Positions 7,355-15,544 of a stretch of DNA of 64,000 nt are shown here, piece by piece. Within the stretch, counting starts at the first letter, position 1; each line of letters begins with the position of its first letter. The translations under genes were made by a program, and so were the position numbers. The notes below the pieces were generated by a model, which did not search any database, was not told the origin of the DNA, and was given only the letters and a program-made list of their open reading frames with translations. Source of the stretch: a virus; the IMG/VR virus record IMGVR_UViG_3300031578_000005, positions 62,001-126,000 of that record; one strand, written 5' to 3'.

Positions 7355-9619
7355 ATGCTAATGAAAAAACATGTAAAATTTGATGAGAATTTTAATCTCA
7401 TTGCTCAGGAAATTAACAGTAAGACAACTATTGAAGTAGTTAAGAGTGTGAACCACATCATCATTATTGATGTTAGTGGGTCGATGTCATGGGATTTACC
7501 TGAAATTAGAAAAAATCTAAAAAACAAAATTTCTAATTTAATTAAAGGTGAAGATGACACAATTTCAATTATTTGGTTTTCGGGTAGAAATGATGCTGGT
7601 ATTTTAAAAGAAGAGATTCATGTGAACTCACTTAAACAGCTTAACGACTTAAATGATGCGATTGATAAATATTTAAAACCAGTTGGTTTAACTGCATTTA
7701 CTAAACCATTAGAACTTGCTAATGATATTATTGAACGTATTAGTAAAAATAATCAAGATGGATTGTTTTCGTTAATTTTTATGACTGATGGTTATTCTAA
7801 TAACGACATTTCATGGAATAACGTTAGAAACGCAGTAAAAGAAATATCACCTAAACTATCATCATCATTAGTTGTAGAATATGGGCATTATTGCGATACA
7901 AGAAAACTCATTGAAATTAGTGAACTTTTAGGGGGGGAGAAAATTGATTGCACTGGGTTTGAGGAATATGACATAGTAATTGCTAAGGGATTCACAAAAA
8001 AATTAAGTGGTGGTAAAAAGGTTGTTGTTGAAATAACCGATAAGCATCTATTTGATTTTGCATTTTCAATTGATAATGATGGTAGTGTTTTGGTATATAA
8101 TATCACAGACAATAAGATTATGGTTGGTGATAATGTTAATGAAATACATTTTTTCAGTGATAATGCTATTGGTGATGAAAATAATCATCAACACACAGCT
8201 TTATATGCAGCAATTTACTTACTTTCCGAACGATTCATGTCTGATGAAGCTGAAAAGGTATTTTACTCATTAGGTGATAATCATTATTATAAAATGTTAT
8301 CCAATGCATTTGGAAAACAAAAGCTCAATGAATTTAAAACAGCAATTAAAGAATGTGTTGCTGATGTATCAAAAAGATTTCCAGATGGTATTGCTAAAAT
8401 TCAACCAGTTAGTGATAATGCTTATTGTTTAATGAATCTTATTGAAGATTTGGGTAATATCGACAATTGTTTATTTTATCCTAATCATCCTGATTTTACT
8501 TATAATCGAATTGGTAGGAAAAAAATTGCTGTTGGCTCAACACTAACGGATGCAGATAAACAAAGACTTAATGAAGCCAAAAATATTGATGAGGCTTCGA
8601 CCATACTTAAAGAACTCGAAGAAAAGAAAGTCGATATTAAATTCATTAACTCCAATCCAGATAGAGGTTATTCATTAACTGATTTGGTTTGGAACGATTC
8701 TCGTTCCAATCTAAGTGTTCGAATTTATATTGAAGGTGAAGCAATTTTACCAAAAAATAATTTCAATATTGAAAAGGTTGCTTCATTCAAATATAATACA
8801 TTTACTTTAATTAAAGATGGTATCGTAAATGTTGAAAAACTACCAGTAAATTATTCATTGGAATTAATTTCTTTATTAAAGGCAAATGGTGTTAAATATG
8901 AGATTTATACAGCAAAGGATAACTTTGACAATACCGTTGTTATTGATCTTTCAAGTCTGCCTATCATTAACAGAGGCATGGTAAAGTCAATTTCAGCAAA
9001 TGATTTGGCAAATAAGGAATGGAACTTAATTAAATTACAGGGGGATAAAAAGGTATATGATTATTACAAAAAATCGTTATTTCCTAAAACAAGTAAATCT
9101 TTTACTGAATTACTTGGTCAAGAAGCTGCTGATTGGTTAAAGGAAATAGGAATTACCGATTTTAATGGGTTTGCACCCAAAGTAACTTCCGCAGAAGCTA
9201 CTGATTTTTATATGTCAGTTAATCTCACAACAAAAATCAAGGGATTGTCGAGTCTACCAAAAGTAGAAGATGTTGTAGCTAAAATTAAGGACAAAAAGCC
9301 ATTAAAATTAAATGAATGGATTATGTCTGATGCAATCATTAAATATAATTCTCAATTGGAATCTGATATGTATAAATCACTTTCAGCAGAACAACAATTG
9401 GGCGTATTAAAAACATATTTGGAAACTAAATCTGCTATGCTTAATAAAAAACGAAGAAAAGTTTTGCAGGAGATTGCAGAAATTAAATTCGCTTTGATTC
9501 TCAGCAAACGAAATTTTATTGAATTTAAAACGTTTGATGAAAACACACTCAACATTAAATTAGATGATCAGGAGCTAACATTTACTTTCGAATTTAGTGA
9601 AAAAGAAGAAAAGATATAA
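7355..9619 (+). CDS. Large VWA-domain protein
   Basis: 754 aa. A VWA domain occupies about residues 30-210 with an intact metal site: D39-x-S-x-S in IIDVSGSMS, the threonine of GLTAFTKPLE and the aspartate of IFMTDGYSNN. The rest has no recognised domain; it ends in a Lys-rich helical stretch and a short beta tail. No signal peptide or membrane helix. Followed by a strong terminator at 9641. The second VWA protein near nrdJ; VWA proteins often work with AAA+ ATPases, but none lies here. Ligand unknown. Confidence 0.82.
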   Translation: MLMKKHVKFDENFNLIAQEINSKTTIEVVKSVNHIIIIDVSGSMSWDLPEIRKNLKNKISNLIKGEDDTISIIWFSGRNDAGILKEEIHVNSLKQLNDLNDAIDKYLKPVGLTAFTKPLELANDIIERISKNNQDGLFSLIFMTDGYSNNDISWNNVRNAVKEISPKLSSSLVVEYGHYCDTRKLIEISELLGGEKIDCTGFEEYDIVIAKGFTKKLSGGKKVVVEITDKHLFDFAFSIDNDGSVLVYNITDNKIMVGDNVNEIHFFSDNAIGDENNHQHTALYAAIYLLSERFMSDEAEKVFYSLGDNHYYKMLSNAFGKQKLNEFKTAIKECVADVSKRFPDGIAKIQPVSDNAYCLMNLIEDLGNIDNCLFYPNHPDFTYNRIGRKKIAVGSTLTDADKQRLNEAKNIDEASTILKELEEKKVDIKFINSNPDRGYSLTDLVWNDSRSNLSVRIYIEGEAILPKNNFNIEKVASFKYNTFTLIKDGIVNVEKLPVNYSLELISLLKANGVKYEIYTAKDNFDNTVVIDLSSLPIINRGMVKSISANDLANKEWNLIKLQGDKKVYDYYKKSLFPKTSKSFTELLGQEAADWLKEIGITDFNGFAPKVTSAEATDFYMSVNLTTKIKGLSSLPKVEDVVAKIKDKKPLKLNEWIMSDAIIKYNSQLESDMYKSLSAEQQLGVLKTYLETKSAMLNKKRRKVLQEIAEIKFALILSKRNFIEFKTFDENTLNIKLDDQELTFTFEFSEKEEKI

Positions 9620-9640
9620 TTTGCATTAACATTACAATTA

Positions 9641-9673
9641 AAATCCTCAAATATAATTATTTGAGGATTTTTT
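9641..9673 (+). terminator. Intrinsic terminator
   Basis: A perfect 13-bp stem (9641-9653 with 9658-9670), a 4-nt loop and a T-run. Confidence 0.92.
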
Positions 9674-9790
9674 ATTTTAAGATGTGATGATGTTAGCTTA
9701 ACATATGTCATATATTATTCAAGTAATTAGATATAAACAAATATATATGATACATTTATTGTTGCAAACATTTACAGTTATAGTTATATT

Positions 9791-9831
9791 TAGCACAACC
9801 ATTAATATTTGTCTGGTTAATGGTTGTGCTA
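9791..9831. repeat. Inverted repeat in an intergenic stretch
   Basis: Arms 9791-9805 and 9817-9831 pair perfectly over 15 bp around an 11-nt loop. No T-run on either side. An open frame crosses it (9705-9917), but its composition looks non-coding. The rest of 9674-9956 shows nothing else. Confidence 0.6.
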
Positions 9832-9956
9832 TTAAACTTAATGCTAATTTAGTCTTCTATGAAGAAAAAGATTCAATAATATTTAATCGTAATATATTGA
9901 CAACCAGAGTAAATTAATTATTATTATAAAATAATTTAAAAAAAGTTTGCAGATAT

Positions 9957-9985
9957 TGTAACATTTACTAACTTTGTTACGTATT
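9957..9985 (+). promoter_or_regulatory. Phage-type promoter TGTAAC-N17-CGTAT
   Basis: TGTAAC 9957-9962, 17-nt spacer, CGTAT 9980-9984. Precedes the 41-aa ORF at 10020. Confidence 0.7.
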
Positions 9986-10019
9986 TAGATGAAACGAATT
10001 AAGAAAATTGAATAATTTT

Positions 10020-10145
10020 ATGAAAACATTAACGATAAATATAAACATTTCTACATCGACATCAAGTCGCATTGGAGACTCTATATTCTGTTCAAATTTT
10101 AATGGCAGAATTGGAAACATTTTATCGGGTTTTAGTTTTTATTAA
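10020..10145 (+). CDS. Micro-protein, 41 aa, Ser/Thr/Ile-rich
   Basis: Not recognised. MKTLTINININISTSTSS-like start, then a Gly/Phe-rich tail with one Cys. No signal peptide. It forms an isolated unit with a phage-type promoter 35 nt before it and an intrinsic terminator 26 nt after it, upstream of the main tRNA cluster, like the unit at 504-721. Confidence 0.5.
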   Translation: MKTLTININISTSTSSRIGDSIFCSNFNGRIGNILSGFSFY

Positions 10146-10170
10146 ATATAAAAGCACTAAATAAATTCAA

Positions 10171-10200
10171 AACCCGAATTCAAAAGATTCGGGTTTTTTT
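10171..10200 (+). terminator. Intrinsic terminator
   Basis: AACCCGAAT (10171-10179) with ATTCGGGTT (10187-10195), followed by a T-run. Confidence 0.9.
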
Positions 10201-10214
10201 GTGATTATAATTTA

Positions 10215-10300
10215 AATGTGAATTGAAAAATTCACAAAGTTCATTGACATACTGGTTTTTGGTAATCAAATAAAACTACCTGCTCGTGGTGATTACCGCA
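10215..10300 (+). other. Intergenic stretch with two small hairpins
   Basis: GTGAATT/AATTCAC closes over four A residues near 10218-10235, and GGTAATCA (10261-10268) pairs with TGATTACC (10290-10297). Possibly a small structured RNA or 5' processing signal before the tRNA. No ORF. Confidence 0.35.
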
Positions 10301-10341
10301 CAATTAATTAATATTAATTGACTAAATGTTTTATGTTATAT

Positions 10342-10430
10342 ATCGGAATGCTTGAGTGGTTTAAAAGCGTGGTCTGCAAAACCAATGGTAATCAATGAAT
10401 TACACGTGAGTTCGAATCTCATTTCCGATT
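10342..10430 (+). tRNA. Long-variable-arm tRNA with GCA anticodon
   Basis: Acceptor ATCGGAA/TTCCGAT is perfect. The D-arm (CTTGAGTGG...) and the long variable arm (GTAAT/ATTAC) are of the Ser/Leu type. The anticodon loop CTGCAAA gives GCA at 10376-10378 (cysteine); one mismatch at the stem base. Body and anticodon disagree on identity. Confidence 0.72.
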
Positions 10431-10475
10431 CAAAGTTAATTTAAGTTTAAACTATTTATGTAAAATGTTATTAAC

Positions 10476-11084
10476 ATGATACCAATATTATATACAAAAA
10501 GAATTAAATCATTAATTAAAGAGGAATTAAATAGGCTTATTGTTGAAGTTTTTGAAGGTGAATTGAATACAAATTATCAAGAACTATCACAAAAATATGA
10601 TACATATAATGTAATTACATATAGGTTTGAAACCAATTCAAAAACCTCATATGATTTGGAATTTATTTTTAATTATGTTTTAGGTAATGAAAAAATGTCT
10701 GATGGTTCAGAACTATATACACACATATTAAACATGAAACGTACTGATTACATGGAAAGTATTGATATTGGATTTACATTAAGTGATAGAATCAATAATT
10801 TTGGTTTAGATTCTATCGAAGCTAATGAATTTACAAAGAATTCAAATAAGAACGAACCAATCGAATTAATGGGTCGTATTAGCTATTTAATTAAAATGTT
10901 TATAAATTCTAATGAGAATATCAATATTTTTATTGTCGGTAAAAATACTGATAGGAGTAAATTAAAAATTTACAGAACAATATTTAAAAATATCTTTAGC
11001 AATAATTTCATCCTTTTAGAAGGTGAGCATCATGGCTATAATGATGGTGCTTTATATTTCATAAAGAAAACAATATTGACTTAA
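10476..11084 (+). CDS. Hypothetical protein with virion-leader-like N-terminus
   Basis: 202 aa, not recognised. It begins with an amphipathic stretch, RIKSLIKEELNRLIVEV, similar in kind to the start of the ADP-ribosyltransferase-like protein at 19399 (IIKEEFSKLF); such leaders resemble capsid-targeting sequences of large phages (inference). The rest is mixed alpha/beta without Cys motifs or membrane segments. It stands alone inside the tRNA region. Confidence 0.65.
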   Translation: MIPILYTKRIKSLIKEELNRLIVEVFEGELNTNYQELSQKYDTYNVITYRFETNSKTSYDLEFIFNYVLGNEKMSDGSELYTHILNMKRTDYMESIDIGFTLSDRINNFGLDSIEANEFTKNSNKNEPIELMGRISYLIKMFINSNENINIFIVGKNTDRSKLKIYRTIFKNIFSNNFILLEGEHHGYNDGALYFIKKTILT

Positions 11085-11256
11085 AATATTAAAGTCTGTG
11101 TTTTGCATATATTGCTATAATATGTAGATTATTGCAAAACATAAACAGTTATTAATATGCTAGTGTTGCTTTAATGGTTTCATATTTAAATTTTATTATA
11201 AAAACTCGAAAATTTAATTTCGAATCATTATTTGTGCACAAAAATAAAAACTATTT

Positions 11257-11329
11257 GGACATATAGCTACAATGGTAGAGCGTCATCCTGTTAAGTTGAA
11301 AGGTCTTGGTTCGAATCCAAGTATGTCCT
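11257..11329 (+). tRNA. tRNA-Asn(GTT)
   Basis: Acceptor GGACATA/TATGTCC, D-arm AGCTACAATGGTAGAGC, GTT at 11290-11292 in loop CTGTTAA, T-arm CTTGG/CCAAG. One mismatch in the anticodon stem. Confidence 0.85.
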
Positions 11330-11339
11330 CATTTTAATT

Positions 11340-11413
11340 ATCCGTGTATATCAATTGGTTAGATGAACACCCTGATAAGGTGTGGGTTGGTGGTTCAAGT
11401 CCACCCTCGGATA
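11340..11413 (+). tRNA. tRNA-Ile(GAT)
   Basis: Acceptor ATCCGTG/CTCGGAT with one T-T pair, anticodon arm with CACC/GGTG around CTGATAA, GAT at 11374-11376, T-loop TTCAAGT, discriminator A. Confidence 0.85.
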
Positions 11414-11428
11414 CAAAATAAAAATAAT

Positions 11429-11502
11429 GCAGGTAACGCATAAATGATGGTGCACCAGTTTACCAAACTGGAATAGAGTCGGTTTGATTCCGATTACCTG
11501 CT
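11429..11502 (+). tRNA. tRNA with ACC anticodon (Gly)
   Basis: Acceptor GCAGGTA/TACCTGC is perfect; anticodon stem CCAGT/ACTGG with loop TTACCAA, ACC at 11462-11464. A34 in a glycine anticodon is rare in bacteria. The T-loop is TTTGATT, diverged from TTCRAnY. Confidence 0.7.
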
Positions 11503-11565
11503 CATTTACAATTAGTTGAAAATACATTTAGAATGTATTAAAATGAGTTTTGGCTCATTAACATT

Positions 11566-11670
11566 TTATCGTTGACGGAGTGGATTAACGTTGATACGAT
11601 ACTAAAGTCTGAGAGTGATAGTACGTTATCAATACTCAAGGACTCATGGGTTCGAATCCTGTACGATAAT
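11566..11670 (+). tRNA. tRNA-like, long variable arm, anticodon stem not pairable
   Basis: Acceptor TTATCGT (11566-11572) pairs perfectly with ACGATAA (11663-11669). TGACGGAGTGGATTAACGT is a Ser/Leu-type D-arm; GAGTGATA can pair with downstream TATC...ACTC as a long variable arm; the T-arm ATGGGTTCGAATCCTGT is normal. No 5-bp anticodon stem forms, so the anticodon cannot be read. Possibly decayed, or interrupted by a small insert. Confidence 0.45.
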
Positions 11671-11676
11671 TATTAC

Positions 11677-11769
11677 GGTAGAGTACTCAAATTGGTAAAG
11701 AGGTTTGTCCTGAAAACAAATAGGTCGTGTGATGAGCATGATGCGTGGGTTCGAACCCCACTTCTACCT
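11677..11769 (+). tRNA. tRNA-Ser(TGA)
   Basis: Acceptor GGTAGAG/TTCTACC, anticodon stem TTTGT/ACAAA perfect, TGA at 11711-11713, long variable arm as expected for Ser, T-loop TTCGAAC. Position 33 is C. Confidence 0.85.
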
Positions 11770-12034
11770 CAAACAATTTAACCTGCAAGTTATTTTGTTT
11801 CTCATACAATACTATAAACAAGTTGTTATTGCAGTAATGAATTGATGTAAAGTATGTGTAAATTTTGGGTTGCATAAGAGGCTTTATTTTAATGTTCTGT
11901 GGATTGTTGTATTATACCCGTGGTTGGCAACTCGGAAAATAAGAAAACATTTGAGAGACATTATTATACTTGTAAAATGGTATTGAATAAGTGAGTAGGA
12001 GGCTCACCCCAAAATTTTTAATTTATTATTAAAT

Positions 12035-12109
12035 AGAGATGTAGCTGAGTAGGTTTAGCACCAGTTTGAAGGTCTGGGATTAACGTGGGTTCGATTCCCA
12101 CCGTCTCTA
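12035..12109 (+). tRNA. tRNA-Phe(GAA)
   Basis: Acceptor AGAGATG/CGTCTCT, D-stem GCT/AGC, anticodon stem CCAG/CTGG, GAA at 12068-12070, T-loop TTCGATT, discriminator A. Confidence 0.85.
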
Positions 12110-12224
12110 CACAAGGTCTTATGAATGTTATTAATTAAACATATTATATTGTTACAATTATATATTACATTATTTTTATGAATTATTTAGTATTTATATT
12201 AAATTCGTCTATAAGACATGAATT

Positions 12225-13454
12225 ATGCAATTAGTTGAACAACATATTATCAATCGTAATCATATATTCTATAATGAATGTGATTCGTTATGTTTTAAAA
12301 CTAAAAATCTATATAATTCATGTTTATATGTCATACGTCAGGCATATATCAATGATAAGGTTAATTTATTATATGATTTACACTCATTAATGAAAGATAC
12401 TGAACAGTATAAAGAACTACCCGCTAAAGTGTCTTCCACAGTGTTGTTAATGATTCAAAAGAATTTCAAATCTTATTTCAAATCAAATGCAGAATTTTAT
12501 AAAAATTCATCTAAATTTAAAGATAGACCTAAATTACCCAATTATTTGGATAAAATAAATGGTAGATATTTTGCTTCATATACAAATCAAGCCATATCAA
12601 AAAAAGTGTTTAATAAATCACATAAAATATTATTATCTAAAACCAACATCGAGTTAACAACCAAAATAGTTGATTTTAATATCATCGATTGTGTTAGAAT
12701 TGTACCGAGATTAGACCACTATGTTATTGAAATAGTATATACCATTCCAGATAAACCTAAATTACCTAACAATAATAAATATTTATCTATTGATTTTGGT
12801 GTTAATAATTTAGCAACAATAACGTCAAATGTTAAAGATGTTAAACCTATTATTATTAATGGTAGACCATTAAAATCAATTAATCAATATTATAACAAAA
12901 AACTGGCACACTATAAATCTAAATTAGAATTGATTAATAAAAAGAAACATAGCAATAGGACAAGGAAATTGACTAACAAAAGAAAAAATAAAGTTGATTA
13001 TTATTTACATAAAGCAAGTAAGACAATTGTTAGTTTAACAAAAAACAATAATATTAACACCATAATAATAGGTAAGAACGATAATTGGAAACAAGGTATC
13101 AACATGACAAAGGCTAATAATCAAAACTTTGTTAATATACCACATAGTAGATTTATAGATATGATTATTTATAAATGCGAAATAGAAGGAATCAATGTTA
13201 TACTACAAGAAGAAAGTTACACAAGTAAAGCATCTTTTTTAAACTTAGATAATATACCTATTTATGGTGATAATCAAAAAAAGCATTTCAGTGGTTATCG
13301 TTATAACAGGGGTTTATATAAAATAAGAGGAAGAAAAGAATTTATTAATGCAGATGTGAATGGTAGTTATAACATATTAAGAAAAGCAATCCCAAAAGCA
13401 TTTGCTGATGGGATAGAGGGTATAGGAGTATATCCAATTAAACTTATGATTTAA
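12225..13454 (+). CDS. tnpB: TnpB-like RNA-guided nuclease (IS200/IS605 OrfB family), zinc-ribbon-less
   Basis: 409 aa with TnpB landmarks: N-terminal KTKNLYNSCLYVIRQAYI, the RuvC aspartate of YLSIDFGVNNLA (about D190), the second acidic site in QEESYTSKASF and the last in NADVNGSYNILR. The usual CxxC zinc pairs between the last two motifs are absent; even the Cys common after TSK is Ala. TnpB proteins cut DNA guided by an RNA transcribed from the element's 3' end. No TnpA transposase is nearby, so the copy is non-autonomous or kept for homing or other use. It splits the tRNA cluster; a GAGGGA/TCCCTC hairpin follows at 13488-13525. Confidence 0.85.
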   Translation: MQLVEQHIINRNHIFYNECDSLCFKTKNLYNSCLYVIRQAYINDKVNLLYDLHSLMKDTEQYKELPAKVSSTVLLMIQKNFKSYFKSNAEFYKNSSKFKDRPKLPNYLDKINGRYFASYTNQAISKKVFNKSHKILLSKTNIELTTKIVDFNIIDCVRIVPRLDHYVIEIVYTIPDKPKLPNNNKYLSIDFGVNNLATITSNVKDVKPIIINGRPLKSINQYYNKKLAHYKSKLELINKKKHSNRTRKLTNKRKNKVDYYLHKASKTIVSLTKNNNINTIIIGKNDNWKQGINMTKANNQNFVNIPHSRFIDMIIYKCEIEGINVILQEESYTSKASFLNLDNIPIYGDNQKKHFSGYRYNRGLYKIRGRKEFINADVNGSYNILRKAIPKAFADGIEGIGVYPIKLMI

Positions 13455-13481
13455 TGAAAAAATAATATTTTATATTATTTT

Positions 13482-13527
13482 AAACTCTGAGGGAGTCCTT
13501 TAAAGATATAAATAACCTGTCCCTCTC
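13482..13527 (+). mobile_element. Possible right end / guide-RNA 3' structure of the tnpB element
   Basis: GAGGGA and TCCCTC arms (about 13488-13494 and 13519-13525) enclose 24 nt just after tnpB and end at the next tRNA gene. Position fits an omega-RNA 3' hairpin; sequence differs from the hairpins at 15.4-16.1 kb. Confidence 0.35.
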
Positions 13528-13530
13528 CAT

Positions 13531-13603
13531 GCAGCATTGGTGTTTAACGATAGCATATGACTCTTCCAAAGTCGAGGTTTCGGTTTGAATCCGAAATGCT
13601 GCT
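13531..13603 (+). tRNA. tRNA-Gly(TCC)
   Basis: Acceptor GCAGCAT/ATGCTGC perfect, anticodon stem TGACT/AGTCG, TCC at 13565-13567, T-arm TTCGG/CCGAA. Confidence 0.85.
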
Positions 13604-13616
13604 CTCTTATTGATAT

Positions 13617-13690
13617 TGTGGTGTAGCATGATTGGTTTATGCATCTGTCTTATACACAGGAGATTAAGGGTTCAAGTCCCTTCACCACAA
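13617..13690 (+). tRNA. tRNA-Ile(TAT)
   Basis: Acceptor TGTGGTG/CACCACA perfect, D-stem GCAT/ATGC, anticodon stem TCTGT/ACAGG, loop CTTATAC with TAT at 13651-13653, discriminator A. An unmodified-type AUA decoder; bacteria usually use CAT with lysidine. Confidence 0.78.
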
Positions 13691-13791
13691 CAAAAAGGTT
13701 GGAAATACGAAAATCAAAGCAGTAACTTTGAGAAGTAAATATTATACCTTCTATGAAAAATGAATTTTACTGATGAAATTTAGTAGTAGTT

Positions 13792-13863
13792 GTTTTATTA
13801 GCATAGCGGATAGTGCGTCTTGCGTTGAGCGAGAAGAGCTTGGTTCGAATCCAAGATAAGATC
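13792..13863 (+). tRNA. tRNA-Gln(TTG), probable
   Basis: Acceptor GTTTTAT/ATAAGAT with two G-T pairs, D-stem GCA/TGC, anticodon stem TCTTG/CGAGA, loop CGTTGAG with TTG at 13825-13827, T-arm CTTGG/CCAAG. Position 33 is G, not U, so the anticodon reading is less certain. Confidence 0.65.
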
Positions 13864-13925
13864 AAAATTCCTCAATGGAAAGTAGATTTGTTTGTTACGA
13901 TATTATAACTATCTTTACAAAAAAA

Positions 13926-14826
13926 ATGATTATGAAAAGAATTATGTTTTTAACATTTATTTTATTATCAACAATAGCATTTTCGGCAACATATTCTTCA
14001 ATCACCTCTGGTGATTGGAATATTGTTGGAACATGGAATAATAGCATACCAGTTGATGCAAATAATAACATTGTAACAATTAGCGCAGGACATACTGTAA
14101 CTGCAACTAATTTAATTTTTAATAACAGATTTACAATTAATATTGAATCTAGTGCTACATTAATAATTTATGCAAATCCTGTTGATGGAGATGCAATAAC
14201 AGTTAAAAATAATTTAACATTAAATATTGCTGATGGTGGATTAATAATTATTAGCGGTAATTTCAAAGTTAACTGTTGATGGAACATTAACAATTGATGG
14301 AGATTTATCTGCGGGAAATGGTTCGGTATTATTAGGAACTGGAAACGTTACTGTTACAGGAACTGTAACCGGGCCATCAGGATTTGTAACTGATTCACAA
14401 TTGCCTGTTGAATTATTATATTTTAACGCATATTATCAAGATGATGCTGTCGTAATTAATTGGGCAACAGCAAGTGAAACTAATAACGATTATTTTGCTA
14501 TTGAATATTCAGCTAATGCTCAAAATTGGTATTTTCTAACAAAAATAAATGGTGCTGGTAATTCTAAAATCAAAATTGATTATACCTATAAGTATAATGC
14601 CAATAATGATAATTATTACAGGCTTACACAGGTTGATTATAACGGCAAATCAGAAATCTTTACATCTGATATTGTGTATGTTAGCACGCATTATCTAAAC
14701 AAAAACATTAACTATGATATCTATGATATTAATGGTAGATATTTAGGAAATAAAGCAATTAAAAATTTACAGCATGGTATATTTTTAATTAAAAACGACA
14801 ATGAATTTAAGAAAATAATTCATTAA
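13926..14826 (+). pseudogene. Frameshifted secreted protein with type IX secretion sorting domain
   Basis: The first frame (from ATG 13926; an ATG at 13875 gives a less likely leader) has a signal peptide MKRIMFLTFILLSTIAFSA and a Thr/Asn-rich beta-repeat region with SGDWNIVGTWNN, ending at a stop at 14277-14279. The adjacent frame continues without a gap (VDGTLTIDGD) into LPVELLYFNAY, VVINWATASETNNDYF, YYRLTQVDYNGKSE and IYDINGRYLG...GIFLIKN, the hallmark of a T9SS type A C-terminal sorting domain. One-nucleotide shift near 14260-14275. Together about 300 aa: a Bacteroidota secreted or surface protein, probably host-derived, now broken or needing frameshifting. Confidence 0.75.
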
Positions 14827-14833
14827 TTGTAAT

Positions 14834-14918
14834 GCCGATGTCGCATAGTTGGTCAATTGCGCCACACTTGTAATGTGGAATCGTAAGAATGTCGTGGGTT
14901 CGAATCCTACCATCGGCT
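14834..14918 (+). tRNA. tRNA-Thr(TGT) with extended variable region
   Basis: Acceptor GCCGATG/CATCGGC perfect, anticodon stem CCACA/TGTGG perfect, loop CTTGTAA with TGT at 14869-14871, T-loop TTCGAAT. The variable region is about 14 nt, longer than usual for Thr, with little stem. Confidence 0.8.
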
Positions 14919-14947
14919 CTCACTTTAACATAATAAATAACTGAAAT

Positions 14948-15349
14948 ATGAGTTTACAATCAAAAATTAGGACTGACATGGTAGCTGCCATGAAATCCAG
15001 AGATACTGAAACATTGTCATTATTAAGAGTTGCTGCTGGAGAATTTGGAAGGAAAATGAATAACGGCATTGAGCTTCCTGATAACCAAGTAATTGCAATT
15101 CTTAGAAAGATGTGTGAAAATGCTGTTGAAATGGGAAATTTTGGTGAAGTTGAGATTCTCAATAGATACATCCCCAAAATGCTTGATAAAGACCAAACAA
15201 AGGATATTATCGTAGATATTGTCAATAAGAATGGTTTTTCTGGAATTAAGGATTTGGGTAAGATCATGAGTGAATTAAAAAAGATATCTATGGCATCACA
15301 AGTTAATGGCAAATTAGCGAGTGATATTGCCAAACAAATTTTGCAATAG
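14948..15349 (+). CDS. YqeY/GatB-tail domain protein
   Basis: 133 aa, slightly short for the YqeY family (about 150). Family features: MSLQSKIRTDMVAAMKSRD at the start, TLSLLRVAAGEF, the motif EILNRYIPKML, then GIKDLGKIMSELKK and NGKLASDIAKQIL. Related to the C-terminal domain of the GatB amidotransferase subunit, which contacts tRNA; the free-standing protein has no firmly assigned reaction. It starts 30 nt after tRNA-Thr within the tRNA region, which suits a role in tRNA binding or charging (inference). No promoter of its own is evident. Confidence 0.85.
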   Translation: MSLQSKIRTDMVAAMKSRDTETLSLLRVAAGEFGRKMNNGIELPDNQVIAILRKMCENAVEMGNFGEVEILNRYIPKMLDKDQTKDIIVDIVNKNGFSGIKDLGKIMSELKKISMASQVNGKLASDIAKQILQ

Positions 15350-15365
15350 TATTTATAAACAGGAG

Positions 15366-15408
15366 AGTAAAACCAATTCATCGCTTTAGCGTGGATGGGA
15401 TGTAAGCG
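15366..15408 (+). mobile_element. IS605-like right-end hairpin, copy 1
   Basis: CCAATTCATCGC-TTTA-GCGTGGATGGG forms a stem with one bulged T, the same fold as the copies at 15.62 and 16.07 kb. The terminal TTCAC seen in those is not preserved, so this copy is the most diverged. Confidence 0.35.
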
Positions 15409-15544
15409 ACAAACGTAAGTTTAACCCTGATTTACAGTATTTTACAGAAAAATTAAAAAACTTTAAAGTGAAAGCAACTTTTTGTATATTTATACGTATT
15501 TAATAATATATGCTAAAGTCATTTAAATATTAAGAACTTTGCGT

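Noticed and set aside
1326-9619. VWA proteins plus nrdJ as a ternary defence system
   Set aside because: No ATPase, phosphatase or kinase partner of known VWA-based defence systems lies here, and terminators split the genes into separate units.
9705-9917. 70-codon open frame
   Set aside because: It spans a perfect 15-bp inverted repeat, has no promoter or good start context, and encodes an Ile-rich, unconvincing peptide.
11572-11781. 69-codon open frame in the tRNA cluster
   Set aside because: It lies entirely within two tRNA or tRNA-like genes.
12225-13454. Cas12-type CRISPR effector
   Set aside because: Length of 409 aa, TnpB-type N-terminus and motif spacing, and no repeat array or cas1/cas2 nearby fit TnpB.
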